DNA of 64,000 nt from an uncultured Bacteroidales bacterium. GTDB taxonomy: Bacteria > Bacteroidota > Bacteroidia > Bacteroidales > FEN-979. A model generated the notes under the pieces. That model was given only the letters and a program-made list of their open reading frames with translations. It made no database searches and had not been told where the DNA came from. Position 1 is the stretch's first letter. Each line of letters begins with the position of its first letter. The stretch is from the NCBI GenBank assembly GCA_903837605.1, contig CAILVF010000014.1, positions 1 to 64,000 of the forward strand. The letters are read 5' to 3'. Both the position numbers and the translations under genes were made by a program. Positions 9,557 through 17,574 of this stretch are shown one piece after another.

Positions 9557-10390
9557 ATGACCAGACAAGACCTCATCAACCTTATCCGCAGAAAAAAATC
9601 CTTCCTCTGCATCGGCCTGGATACCGATATTAATAAAATCCCTGCACATCTTAAGGGCCTCGATGACCCCATCTTTGAATTTAACAAGGCTATTGTCGAC
9701 GCTACCATTGACCTGGCAGCAGCCTATAAACCGAACTTTGCTTTTTATGAATGCTACGGGGTGAAGGGATGGGAAAGCCTTACCAGGACTATAAATTATA
9801 TAAATACAACTTATCCAGGGCAGGCCTTTACGATTGCCGATGCAAAGAGGGGAGACATAGGCAACACTTCGCAGCAGTATGCAAGGGCAATGTTTGATAA
9901 AGCCTCATCAGGCCTTGACTTTGATGCGGTAACCGTTGCTCCTTACATGGGGGAAGATTCGGTCAAACCCTTCCTCTCCTATCCTTCGAAATGGATCATA
10001 GTTCTGGCGCTTACATCCAATAAGGGGGCGGAAGATTTTCAGTTTTTTACCGGAGGAGATACCAGGCTGTTCGAGCAGGTCCTGAACAAATCAAAACAAT
10101 GGGGCAGCAGGGATAATATGATGTATGTAGTTGGAGCTACCAAGGCAGAAATGTTAAGCGATATCAGGAAGATCGTCCCTGACCATTTCCTTCTTGTCCC
10201 CGGTGTGGGCGCACAGGGCGGAAGCCTCCAGGAAGTCGCGAAATACGGCCTTACCAAAGACTGCGGATTGCTGGTAAATTCAAGCCGTAACATCATTTAT
10301 GCATCAAACGGCACCGACTTTGCAGAAAAGGCGAGGGAAGAAGCCAGTAAGATGCAGGCTGAAATGGACGCCATTTTAAGTGAACAGTGA
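9557..10390 (+). CDS. pyrF: Orotidine 5'-phosphate decarboxylase (type 2)
   Basis: PyrF decarboxylates OMP to UMP, the last step of de novo pyrimidine synthesis. The 277-residue length and the motif [16 protein letters not shown] (catalytic Lys97 in DAKRGD) identify the longer type 2 form found in Bacteroidota, mycobacteria and others. N-terminal [14 protein letters not shown] and the phosphate-binding VPGVGAQGG segment agree. The last residues, Ser-Glu-Gln-stop, are encoded by AGTGAACAGTGA, which is itself the first unit of the repeat array that follows. The coding end therefore runs into the repeat. Confidence 0.95.
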   Translation: MTRQDLINLIRRKKSFLCIGLDTDINKIPAHLKGLDDPIFEFNKAIVDATIDLAAAYKPNFAFYECYGVKGWESLTRTINYINTTYPGQAFTIADAKRGDIGNTSQQYARAMFDKASSGLDFDAVTVAPYMGEDSVKPFLSYPSKWIIVLALTSNKGAEDFQFFTGGDTRLFEQVLNKSKQWGSRDNMMYVVGATKAEMLSDIRKIVPDHFLLVPGVGAQGGSLQEVAKYGLTKDCGLLVNSSRNIIYASNGTDFAEKAREEASKMQAEMDAILSEQ

Positions 10391-10485
10391 ATGGTGAAGG
10401 GTAAATAGTGATCTGTTGCCAGTCACAAGTCACAAGTCACAAGTCACAAGTCACAAGTCACCAGTCACCAGTCACCAGTCACAAG
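10379..10485. repeat. Heptamer array between pyrF and ilvE
   Basis: AGTGAAC/AGTGAAT units overlap the pyrF stop codon. They are followed, from about 10420, by roughly nine units of the AGTCACA/AGTCACC type ending 7 bp before the ilvE stop. It sits between convergent genes, so it could be transcribed from both sides. Confidence 0.9.
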
Positions 10486-10492
10486 GGAGAGA

Positions 10493-11512
10493 TTATTCCA
10501 CGAACGTTATCCATTGAAACTTATCAGGGATCTTGCCGTCCTGGATATCCCTGAGTATCGTATAAAGCCTCAGTGATACCTTGCCAGCCGTGCCGTCCTT
10601 GCAAAACTGGTACACCTTGTCGGAATCCCTGTCATGGATGGAACAGATCGGGGAGATCACCGCGGCCGTGCCGCAGGCGCCAACTTCATCAAACTCGGCA
10701 AGTTCCTCTACAGGAACAGGCCTTAGTTCAACTTTCATCCCGATATCATGTGCAATGGTGCGAAGCGACATGTTCGTAATTGAAGGCAGGATGGAATGTG
10801 AATTAGGGGTGATATACGTATCGCCTTTGATCCCGAAAAAGTTTGCGGGCCCGGCTTCATCTATATACTTCTTTTCTTTGGCATCCAGGAAAATACATGA
10901 GGCAAATCCTTCGGCATGGGCGCGGACACCGGCCCTGAGGCTGGCAGCGTAATTTCCTCCTACTTTAATATGCCCTGTACCAAGAGGGGCGGCACGGTCA
11001 AAATCCCTTACGATCTGCATCTTAACAGGGTTGAAACCTTCCTTGAAATAGGGGCCGACGGGACCGACGAAGATCAGGAAAGTATATTCCCGTGAAGGTT
11101 TTACCCCAACCTCGGGGCCTGTACCTATCAGGATCGGGCGGATGTATAGCGATGCACCTTCCCCGTATGGCGGGATGTACTTTTTATTCAATTGAACCAC
11201 CTTTAAAACTGCCTCCCTGAACATCTCAAGCGGGATCTCAGGCATAATTAGGCCTACAGCAGAATTATTTATACGCTTGCAGTTTTCCTCAAGCCTGAAA
11301 ATCCTTATCCGGCCATCAACCCCTGTAAAGGCTTTGAGCCCCTCAAAGGCTTCCTGCCCGTAATGCAGACAGGTTGCGGCCATATGCATGTTAATGTATT
11401 CCGAGTCGGTGACTTCCAGTTCGCTCCATTTGCCGTCTTTCCAGTAAGCACGAACATTGAAATCGGTCTTAAAATAACCGAAAGGCAGGTTTTTCCAATC
11501 AATAGCAGTCAT
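10493..11512 (-). CDS. ilvE: Branched-chain amino acid aminotransferase
   Basis: This is a fold-type IV PLP aminotransferase that interconverts Val, Leu and Ile with their 2-oxo acids using glutamate/2-oxoglutarate. The 339-residue protein has the BCAT hallmarks: YGQEAFEGLKA (about 51-61), the R-rich GASLYIRPILIGTG segment, and GTGHIKVGGNYAAS with the probable PLP lysine at 183. C-terminal EVGACGTAAVISPI is also conserved. It is a single-gene unit convergent with pyrF and divergent from htpG. Confidence 0.95.
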   Translation of the reverse strand: MTAIDWKNLPFGYFKTDFNVRAYWKDGKWSELEVTDSEYINMHMAATCLHYGQEAFEGLKAFTGVDGRIRIFRLEENCKRINNSAVGLIMPEIPLEMFREAVLKVVQLNKKYIPPYGEGASLYIRPILIGTGPEVGVKPSREYTFLIFVGPVGPYFKEGFNPVKMQIVRDFDRAAPLGTGHIKVGGNYAASLRAGVRAHAEGFASCIFLDAKEKKYIDEAGPANFFGIKGDTYITPNSHSILPSITNMSLRTIAHDIGMKVELRPVPVEELAEFDEVGACGTAAVISPICSIHDRDSDKVYQFCKDGTAGKVSLRLYTILRDIQDGKIPDKFQWITFVE

Positions 11513-11875
11513 ATAAGTAGTTTTAGGTGTTAGTTCTCAGCAACAAAGACCTTGTAAATTTAAAAATTTATTTTCACCGTAACCGGGGATGTGCAAAAAT
11601 TTTCCATTCCATCGCCTATCACACCATCCAGTTATCCATTCACCCAGTCATCCAGTTATCCAGCCATCCAGTCATCCAGCCATCCAGTCATCCAGTCATC
11701 CAGTCTTCCAGTCTTCCAGTCTTCCAGTCATCCAGAACAATTGTCATTTTGTCAGGAAGTAAACAATGGCACTTGCTTTGTATATATCGCAGCACCTGCA
11801 GGGAGAAACCCTGGATTCAGTGAAACAACATCCGGCGAAGCCGAAATTATAATAACAATAAAAACAAAGTATACT
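11513..11875. other. Spacer between ilvE and htpG
   Basis: This 363-bp spacer between divergent genes holds an AT-rich stretch near 11555-11575, the octamer array at 11624-11735 and about 140 bp of unremarkable sequence before htpG. An open frame runs through the array into htpG but reads as Ser/Gln/Pro repeats and is not a believable N-terminus. No clear -33/-7 pair was found. Confidence 0.7.
11624..11735. repeat. Octamer array CATCCAGT upstream of htpG
   Basis: About 13-14 units of CATCCAGT and close variants (TATCCAGC, CTTCCAGT) in direct tandem order. It is the fourth consecutive spacer with a short tandem array, but the unit is 8 bp here rather than 7. Confidence 0.9.
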
Positions 11876-13777
11876 ATGCAGAAAGGCAAGATCAATGTTC
11901 AGACTGAGAACATTTTCCCTATCATTAAAAAATTCCTGTATTCGGAGCATGAGATTTTTCTTCGCGAACTGATCTCAAATGCTGTAGATGCTACACAGAA
12001 ACTGAAAACGCTTTCTTCAATAGGTAAGTTTACCGGTGACCTCGGCGACCTGACAATAGAAGTTAAGGTTAATGCTAAAAGAAAAACCATTTCCGTTAAA
12101 GATAAAGGTATTGGGATGAATGCCGAGGAAGTTGATAAATATATCAACCAGATCGCTTTCTCCAGCGCCGAAGAATTCATATCACAGTTTAAAACCAAGT
12201 CGGAAGCTGAGATGAATGCCATAATAGGCCATTTCGGGCTTGGGTTCTATTCAAGTTTCATGGTTTCCGATAAAGTTGAGATCCATACCAGGACCTACAA
12301 AACCGAAGGCGATACCAAGCCGGTTCTCTGGGAATGTGACGGCAGCCCTGATTATACAATGGATGAGAGCAAGAAAAAGGACCGTGGTACCGAAATAATC
12401 CTGCATATAGCCGATGATTCAAAGGACTATCTTGAAGAATACAAGATCCTGGAGATATTAAAGAAATACTGCAAATTCCTTCCGGTTCCCATACGTTTCG
12501 GAAGCGAAAAAACCTGGGAGAAAGTTCCCGGTGAAAAGGATGAAAAAGGAAATGATAAGGAAATAGAGGTTGAAAAGCCTAGGATCATCAATAATACCGA
12601 TCCTTTGTGGAAGAAGAAACCTGTTGATCTAAAAGACGAGGATTATAAAATCTTTTACAGGGAATTGTATCCATATACTTTCGAAGAACCTTTATTCCAG
12701 ATCCACTTAAATGTTGACTACCCCTTCAACCTTACCGGGATCCTTTATTTTCCCAAGGTTAAGAAAACCATGGAAGTCCAGAAGAATAAGATACAACTTT
12801 ATTCCAACCAGGTTTTTGTTACCGATTCGGTGGAAGGCATCGTTCCTGAATTCCTGACCTTGCTCCATGGGGTGCTTGACTCACCTGATATTCCCCTGAA
12901 TGTATCCCGCTCCTACCTTCAGTCTGATCCCAATGTTAAGAAGATCAGCAATCATATTACCAAAAAGGTTGCCGACAAGCTGGAATCCACTTTTAAGGAA
13001 AACCGTGCCGACTTTGAAGCCAAATGGGACGATATCAAGGTATTTATCGAATACGGCATAATATCGGAACCTGACTTTTATGACAGGGCTAAAAAATTCT
13101 GCCTGTTCAAAAACACTGAAGGAAAGTATTTTACATTCGAAGAATACGAAGCCAGGATAAAAGACACTCAGAAAGACAAAAACGGCAACCTCATTTACCT
13201 TTATGCAAGTAATGCTGAAGAACAATTCAGTTTCATCGATGCTGTGAAGGACAGGGGTTATGATGTTTTACTGCTGGATGGCATTATCGATACCCATTTC
13301 GTGAATACGCTGGAGCAGAAATTCGAAAAATCCAGGTTTACCCGAATCGACTCAAATACTGTTGATAAGCTCATCGAGAAGGAAGACACCCTGCCTTCAA
13401 AACTAAGCGAAGAACAGCAGAAGGCCCTCAGGGAAATGATGGAAAAGCAGATCAGCAAAGAGAAATTCACAATTCTCATTGAAAGCCTCAGTGAAAAGGA
13501 AGCTCCCCTGCTGATCACCCAGGATGAGTTCATGCGAAGGATGAAGGATATGAGTGCACTGGGAGGAGGTTACAGTTTCATGGGGACTATGCCTGAAAAA
13601 TACAACCTCGTAGTCAATTCAAACCATCCTAAGATCAGCAGGATATTGCTCGAAACTGACGGCTTAAAACAGGCCGAAACAATCAGGCAGCTTTTTGATC
13701 TGGCCATGCTTGCACAGAACCTTCTGAAAGGGAAAGACCTCGCAGAGTTCATCAAGCGGAATATTGAAACTATCTAA
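11876..13777 (+). CDS. htpG: Molecular chaperone HtpG (Hsp90)
   Basis: HtpG is the bacterial Hsp90, an ATP-dependent dimeric chaperone in the cytoplasm. The product is 633 residues. The N-terminal Bergerat ATPase fold shows LRELISNAVDATQKL, VKDKGIGM and GHFGLGFYSSFMV, and the middle domain has NLTGILYFPK and the LNVSRSYLQ segment near the catalytic loop. ATG 11876 is chosen because MQKGKINVQTENIFPIIK matches the family start. The longer frame from 11591 only translates the octamer repeats. It has no obvious operon partner. Confidence 0.95.
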   Translation: MQKGKINVQTENIFPIIKKFLYSEHEIFLRELISNAVDATQKLKTLSSIGKFTGDLGDLTIEVKVNAKRKTISVKDKGIGMNAEEVDKYINQIAFSSAEEFISQFKTKSEAEMNAIIGHFGLGFYSSFMVSDKVEIHTRTYKTEGDTKPVLWECDGSPDYTMDESKKKDRGTEIILHIADDSKDYLEEYKILEILKKYCKFLPVPIRFGSEKTWEKVPGEKDEKGNDKEIEVEKPRIINNTDPLWKKKPVDLKDEDYKIFYRELYPYTFEEPLFQIHLNVDYPFNLTGILYFPKVKKTMEVQKNKIQLYSNQVFVTDSVEGIVPEFLTLLHGVLDSPDIPLNVSRSYLQSDPNVKKISNHITKKVADKLESTFKENRADFEAKWDDIKVFIEYGIISEPDFYDRAKKFCLFKNTEGKYFTFEEYEARIKDTQKDKNGNLIYLYASNAEEQFSFIDAVKDRGYDVLLLDGIIDTHFVNTLEQKFEKSRFTRIDSNTVDKLIEKEDTLPSKLSEEQQKALREMMEKQISKEKFTILIESLSEKEAPLLITQDEFMRRMKDMSALGGGYSFMGTMPEKYNLVVNSNHPKISRILLETDGLKQAETIRQLFDLAMLAQNLLKGKDLAEFIKRNIETI

Positions 13778-13778
13778 A

Positions 13779-13794
13779 ACTGTAACTTTACAGT
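13779..13794. repeat. Perfect inverted repeat after htpG
   Basis: ACTGTAA (13779-13785) and TTACAGT (13788-13794) are separated by 2 bp, directly after the htpG stop and about 85 bp before lemA. The loop is too short for a terminator; it may be an operator for the downstream operon. Confidence 0.35.
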
Positions 13795-13878
13795 ATATTT
13801 ACGTCAAATAAGCCAATTAAATAAACGATGCCGGCGGCAATGCCGCAGGTAAAAACAACAAAACTTAAAACAAACAGT

Positions 13879-14475
13879 ATGAAACTCAGTAAAGGTTGGA
13901 TCATTCTGATCGTGGTTGTACTTGCAGCAATTCTCCTTTTTTCATGGGGACAGGGCTCATATAACAATCTTGTAACCAAGGACCAGGTTGTGCAGCAGCA
14001 GTGGGCCCAGGTTGAAAACGTGTACCAGAGGCGTTCGGACCTCATTCCGAATCTTGTAAATACGGTCAAGGGTGTTGCCAATTTTGAGCAGAAAACACTT
14101 ACCGATGTGATAGAGGCCAGGGCCAGTGCCACCAAGGTAACGATCAGCCCTAAAAACCTCGACGAAGCCTCCCTTCAGAGGTTCCAGGCTGCCCAGGACA
14201 ACCTCAGTTCGACCCTGTCGAGACTTATGATGGTAACTGAGAATTACCCCCAGTTAAAGGCAACTCAGAATTTCAGCGAACTGCAGGCCCAGCTTGAAGG
14301 GACCGAGAACAGGATCACGGTCGAGCGCATGAAGTTCAACGAAGTGGTTCAGGATTACAACATCCAGGTTAAGAGGTTCCCTTCGAACATCTTTGCCGGC
14401 ATGTTCGGCTTTAAGGAAAAGGCATTTTTCAAGGCCGTTCAGGGCGCCGAGAAAGCTCCTGAAGTAAAATTCTAG
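13879..14475 (+). CDS. LemA family protein
   Basis: The 198-residue protein has one N-terminal membrane helix (about 6-24) and a helical domain carrying the LemA signature: VVQQQWAQVENVYQRRSDLIPNLVNTVKG, later TENRITVERMKFNEVVQDYN and the C-terminal FPSNIFAGMFGF. LemA proteins have unknown function and commonly sit next to TPM-domain proteins, as here, in what may be an envelope protein-quality or repair system. ATG 13879 is used, as the upstream 17 codons from 13828 look like leader. It is the first gene of a three-gene unit with the two TPM proteins. Confidence 0.92.
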   Translation: MKLSKGWIILIVVVLAAILLFSWGQGSYNNLVTKDQVVQQQWAQVENVYQRRSDLIPNLVNTVKGVANFEQKTLTDVIEARASATKVTISPKNLDEASLQRFQAAQDNLSSTLSRLMMVTENYPQLKATQNFSELQAQLEGTENRITVERMKFNEVVQDYNIQVKRFPSNIFAGMFGFKEKAFFKAVQGAEKAPEVKF

Positions 14476-14562
14476 ATCAGTGGCATAATCCCGGGCATAC
14501 CACCCGGCCCGGTTACTAACCTATATGCAGGAAGGTATCCGGGAGTTTAAAAAACCAAAATC

Positions 14563-15009
14563 ATGGGAACAACAGCGAGGGATTTCTTCAGCCCGGAGCA
14601 ACAGAAGGCAATAACAAAAGCTATAGCCGACGCAGAGCTTCAAACATCGGGGGAGATCCGGGTCCATATTGAGAACACCCTGAAAGGGGATGTGCTTGAC
14701 CGTGCGGCCTATCTTTTCAGGCAGTTAAGCATGAATAAAACCCGGCTCAGAAACGGGGTACTGATATACCTGGCCGTAAAAAGCAGGCAGTTTGCCATCC
14801 TGGGCGACAGTGGGATCCATAAGGCTGTACCTGAGAGTTTCTGGGATAATATTAAACACAGGATGCTCCTCGATTTCAGGGAAAATAAATTTACCGAAGG
14901 ACTTATCGCTGCCATCTCTGCCGCAGGGGAACAGTTGAAAAAACATTTTCCTCATCTTGACAATGACAAGAACGAACTACCCGACGATATTTCTTTCGGG
15001 AAAAACTAA
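14563..15009 (+). CDS. Soluble TPM-domain protein
   Basis: The 148-residue protein has no signal peptide or membrane helix. Its TPM (DUF477) core is recognisable from AIADAELQTSGEIRVHIE, LSMNKTRLRNGVLIYLAVKS and QFAILGDSGIHKAVPESFW. TPM domains occur in Psb32-like photosystem repair proteins and in bacterial YgcG-type proteins; some have been proposed to be phosphatases, but the role in bacteria is not settled. It lies between lemA and a second, membrane-anchored TPM protein and ends 10 bp before it. Confidence 0.85.
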   Translation: MGTTARDFFSPEQQKAITKAIADAELQTSGEIRVHIENTLKGDVLDRAAYLFRQLSMNKTRLRNGVLIYLAVKSRQFAILGDSGIHKAVPESFWDNIKHRMLLDFRENKFTEGLIAAISAAGEQLKKHFPHLDNDKNELPDDISFGKN

Positions 15010-15019
15010 GCCTGCAAAA

Positions 15020-15817
15020 ATGAAAACCCTCAAACTGATATCCATTTTCCTGTTAATGGCATTTACGTTACCGGTAGTTGCCCAGGAAATACCCGAAAGG
15101 CCATCACCTCCAAGGCTTGTAAACGATTATACAGGCACTCTTGCTCCCGACCAGCTGGCTGCTCTTGAACGCAAACTCGTTGCTTTCAACGACTCAACGT
15201 CGACACAGATCGCAGTAGTTATGGTCAAATCCCTGAACGGTTACGATATAGGGGATTATACTTACCGCCTGGCCCAGAAATGGGGCGTAGGACAGAAAGG
15301 ACAAAACAACGGTGCCGTAATCCTTGTCAAACCTAAAACAGCCACAGAAAAGGGCGAGGCTTTTGTAGCCTCCGGTTATGGCCTTGAGGATGTTGTCCCC
15401 GATGCAATATGTAAAAGGATAGTAGATAATGAGATGATCCCTCACTTCAGGGATGGAGACTATTATGGAGGGATTGATGCTGCAACTACTGTTATTATCG
15501 ACCTTACCAAAGGCAAATATACGGCTGCCCAGTATAACAAGAAGCATGATGCTGGTCCTGCAGGTATTGTAATTCCCATAATCATTTTAATGGTTGTGCT
15601 TTTTGCCATCAGGGCCAGCCGGAACAGCTCCCATTCGGTAGGCAAAAATCTTCCCTGGTGGATGGCATTATTTATGCTTGGCTCAATGGGGCGCGGACAT
15701 AGCGGTAACTGGAACGATTTTTCCTCGGGTTCAGGTGGCTTTGGCGGAGGCGGAGGCGGGTTCGGAGGATTTGGAGGCGGAAGCTTCGGCGGCGGCGGAG
15801 CCGGTGGAAGCTGGTAA
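15020..15817 (+). CDS. Membrane-anchored TPM-domain protein (YgcG-like)
   Basis: The 265-residue precursor has a signal peptide (about 1-22, ending VVAQ), a periplasmic TPM domain (PPRLVNDYTGTLAPDQLAALE, STQIAVVMVKSLNGYD, ASGYGLEDVVPDAICKRI), a membrane helix (about 186-204) and a C-terminal tail rich in Gly, Phe and Ser. This is the typical YgcG/TPM layout. ATG 15020 is preferred over 14957 because it starts directly with the signal peptide and leaves a 10-bp gap after the previous gene. The LemA-TPM-TPM trio is a conserved neighbourhood; its substrate is unknown. Confidence 0.9.
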   Translation: MKTLKLISIFLLMAFTLPVVAQEIPERPSPPRLVNDYTGTLAPDQLAALERKLVAFNDSTSTQIAVVMVKSLNGYDIGDYTYRLAQKWGVGQKGQNNGAVILVKPKTATEKGEAFVASGYGLEDVVPDAICKRIVDNEMIPHFRDGDYYGGIDAATTVIIDLTKGKYTAAQYNKKHDAGPAGIVIPIIILMVVLFAIRASRNSSHSVGKNLPWWMALFMLGSMGRGHSGNWNDFSSGSGGFGGGGGGFGGFGGGSFGGGGAGGSW

Positions 15818-15830
15818 AATAATATTTCAT

Positions 15831-15862
15831 AAAAAAAGCCCTGTGATGCAGGGCTTTTTTTA
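15831..15862. terminator. Bidirectional terminator
   Basis: AAAAAAAGCCCTG pairs with CAGGGCTTTTTTT across a 5-nt loop. A runs on one side and T runs on the other let it end both the LemA/TPM operon and the minus-strand cytochrome gene. Confidence 0.92.
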
Positions 15863-15877
15863 TGTCACTTAAGAGAT

Positions 15878-16357
15878 TTACTTTGCAGGGGCTGCTGCAG
15901 TGCGGGGTTTGATTTCTATGCTCTTGGCTTCATCAAGGGTAACATATCCTCCCTTGTTGCCGAAATTATTAAGAACGTAATTGATAACAGCAACAGCATC
16001 CTCCTTGGTATCAACCTGGGGAGTCATTTCCTGTGTGTACTTTTTGCCGTTAACTGTCATTTCCAACTTGGAACCGTTCAATGTCTGAGCAACCGCCCTG
16101 ACCTTATCGGAAAGAAGATAGTCGGAATTAGCCAGAGGAGGGAAAACATTCTCAACACCCATTCCGGTGGTCTGGTGACAAACAACACATTTTGTCTTGT
16201 AAATCTGTTCGCCTTTAGGCATCATCGCCTGGATATCGGCGGGAATAGCACCTTCAGCGGTTTTCTGGTCAGCAGCAGGCTGGCTTCCCCCGCCACAGGA
16301 AGAAAATATCATTCCTAATGAAAAAACAGATACCAATAGAATAGCAATTCGTTTCAT
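15878..16357 (-). CDS. Cytochrome c lipoprotein
   Basis: The 159-residue product starts MKRIAILLVSVFSLGMIFSSC, a lipoprotein signal with the acylated Cys followed by Gly-Gly-Gly. The mature part is a class I cytochrome c with one haem site CVVCH and a probable axial Met in the TQEMTP segment. It lies at the end of the cbb3 oxidase locus and may act as periplasmic electron carrier to the oxidase, or as an accessory electron-entry haem replacing the second haem missing from the CcoP here. The start at 16357 is chosen over 16423 from the signal peptide. A -7 element at 16394-16401 suggests it can be transcribed alone. Confidence 0.9.
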   Translation of the reverse strand: MKRIAILLVSVFSLGMIFSSCGGGSQPAADQKTAEGAIPADIQAMMPKGEQIYKTKCVVCHQTTGMGVENVFPPLANSDYLLSDKVRAVAQTLNGSKLEMTVNGKKYTQEMTPQVDTKEDAVAVINYVLNNFGNKGGYVTLDEAKSIEIKPRTAAAPAK

Positions 16358-16393
16358 AATTTTAATTTTAAGTTTATGTTTGTTTATTGAGTG

Positions 16394-16401
16394 CAAAATT
16401 A
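16394..16401 (-). promoter_or_regulatory. Promoter -7 element for cytochrome c gene
   Basis: Reads TAATTTTG on the minus strand, 37 bp upstream of the chosen ATG. No convincing -33 TTG was seen. Confidence 0.4.
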
Positions 16402-16426
16402 AGCTCATTTGTGAAATTTCCATAAA

Positions 16427-17134
16427 TTATTCTCCATGGCAGCATTCAGGAACAGTCTTTTTTGCTTCCATTTTGGGACTGATGTATGGTATTCCGAGAT
16501 TCAGGCCCCTCAGGATAAACAAGACCCCGATAAGTATAATAAAGTATGGGATGATTTTTTTCGCCATATTCCTGAACTTCAACCCGATGATATTACCGGC
16601 CACTGTTACTGCAAGCAATACAGGTATTGTCCCAAGCCCGAAAAGAAACATGTACAACGCGCCTTCATAGGGTCCTGAACTTACCACTGCCCCGGCAAGG
16701 GCAATATAAACCAGGCCGCAGGGGAGCAGGCCATTTAAAAGGCCGATGATAAATACTGAGAGGTATGTCGTCCTGCTGAAAAGTCCCCCGAACACTTTTT
16801 TATAAGCCGGCGTCATCCACTGCAAACCTGTCTTCATTCTCATCCTGCTAAGAAAAAGAGGTAAGAGAACCGATAAGATCATGATTATACCCAATGCCAT
16901 GGAGACCCACCTCTGGACACCCCAAAGGAACAGCCCCATACCCAGCAAACCCAGGAAAAATCCCAGTAAAGAATAGGTAAGTACCCTTCCCGAATTATAA
17001 AGCAGGCTGCTGGCCAGGCGTGTACCCCAACTGGTCTGTTTTACGGGCAGGGCCAGCGCAATGGGTCCGCACATGCCTGCGCAATGCAGGCTTCCAAGAA
17101 GTCCAAGTAAAAAAGCCTGCAACAGTATCATCAC
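16427..17134 (-). CDS. SafE/UreH-type membrane protein of the cbb3 locus
   Basis: The 235-residue protein has about six membrane helices and belongs to the sulfite exporter TauE/SafE-like group. The N-terminal LLGSLHCAGMCGPIALALP motif is typical of the variant that accompanies cbb3 oxidase assembly genes, where a role in copper or other metal handling has been suggested. Related proteins have been named CcoS-linked or UreH-like transporters in databases. It overlaps ccoH by 4 bp (ATGA) and so is translationally coupled to the oxidase operon. The transported substrate cannot be told from sequence. Confidence 0.85.
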   Translation of the reverse strand: MMILLQAFLLGLLGSLHCAGMCGPIALALPVKQTSWGTRLASSLLYNSGRVLTYSLLGFFLGLLGMGLFLWGVQRWVSMALGIIMILSVLLPLFLSRMRMKTGLQWMTPAYKKVFGGLFSRTTYLSVFIIGLLNGLLPCGLVYIALAGAVVSSGPYEGALYMFLFGLGTIPVLLAVTVAGNIIGLKFRNMAKKIIPYFIILIGVLFILRGLNLGIPYISPKMEAKKTVPECCHGE

Positions 17135-17574
17135 TCAGCAAATATTTCCTTTTCGAAATAATAGGATTTTCCATTCATGGTCCAGTCGAGCTTTACCATA
17201 TACTTACCGGTGTGCAGGTCAGAAGACGGGATTAGCTGCAACATGGCGGTATCAAAGGCGATGGGTATCATGATATCCATTTTCTTGTTCGAAGGACGGT
17301 ACAGGTAGACCGTGCCGTTCACAGAAACTCCTTTAAGATCAGAGGGATATTTTATCCGCAGATAAGTTTTATCATATTGAACCCCTGGAAGTTCATGAAG
17401 GCCGGAAGTATTGCGCATCTTCTGCAAAACTTCTTCGTACCTGAGGCCTTTGGCATAGTAATCGCTTTCTACCAGGGTATTATCCTGCATATTGGCGAAA
17501 ATGAAAAATGCCCCACAAGCCATCATAAAAATCACTATAAAAATAAAAATCCCCGTACCCCAGTTAAATTTCAT
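17131..17574 (-). CDS. ccoH: FixH/CcoH cbb3 oxidase assembly protein
   Basis: The 147-residue protein has a single N-terminal membrane helix (about 6-25) followed by a periplasmic domain with the FixH signature ESDYYAKGLRYEEVLQK and a beta-sandwich tail. CcoH is needed for stable assembly of cbb3-type cytochrome oxidase. It overlaps ccoG by 4 bp upstream and the SafE-like gene by 4 bp downstream, indicating tight coupling within the operon. Confidence 0.92.
   Translation of the reverse strand: MKFNWGTGIFIFIVIFMMACGAFFIFANMQDNTLVESDYYAKGLRYEEVLQKMRNTSGLHELPGVQYDKTYLRIKYPSDLKGVSVNGTVYLYRPSNKKMDIMIPIAFDTAMLQLIPSSDLHTGKYMVKLDWTMNGKSYYFEKEIFAE

Noticed and set aside
10379..10485. CRISPR-like array
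   Set aside because: Units are 7 bp in direct tandem with no spacers and no cas genes nearby; these are short tandem repeats.
11591..11875. N-terminal extension of htpG from an upstream ATG
   Set aside because: The extra 95 codons are mostly the translated CATCCAGT array (Ser/Gln/Pro/His) and HtpG proteins begin at MQKGKINVQTENIF.
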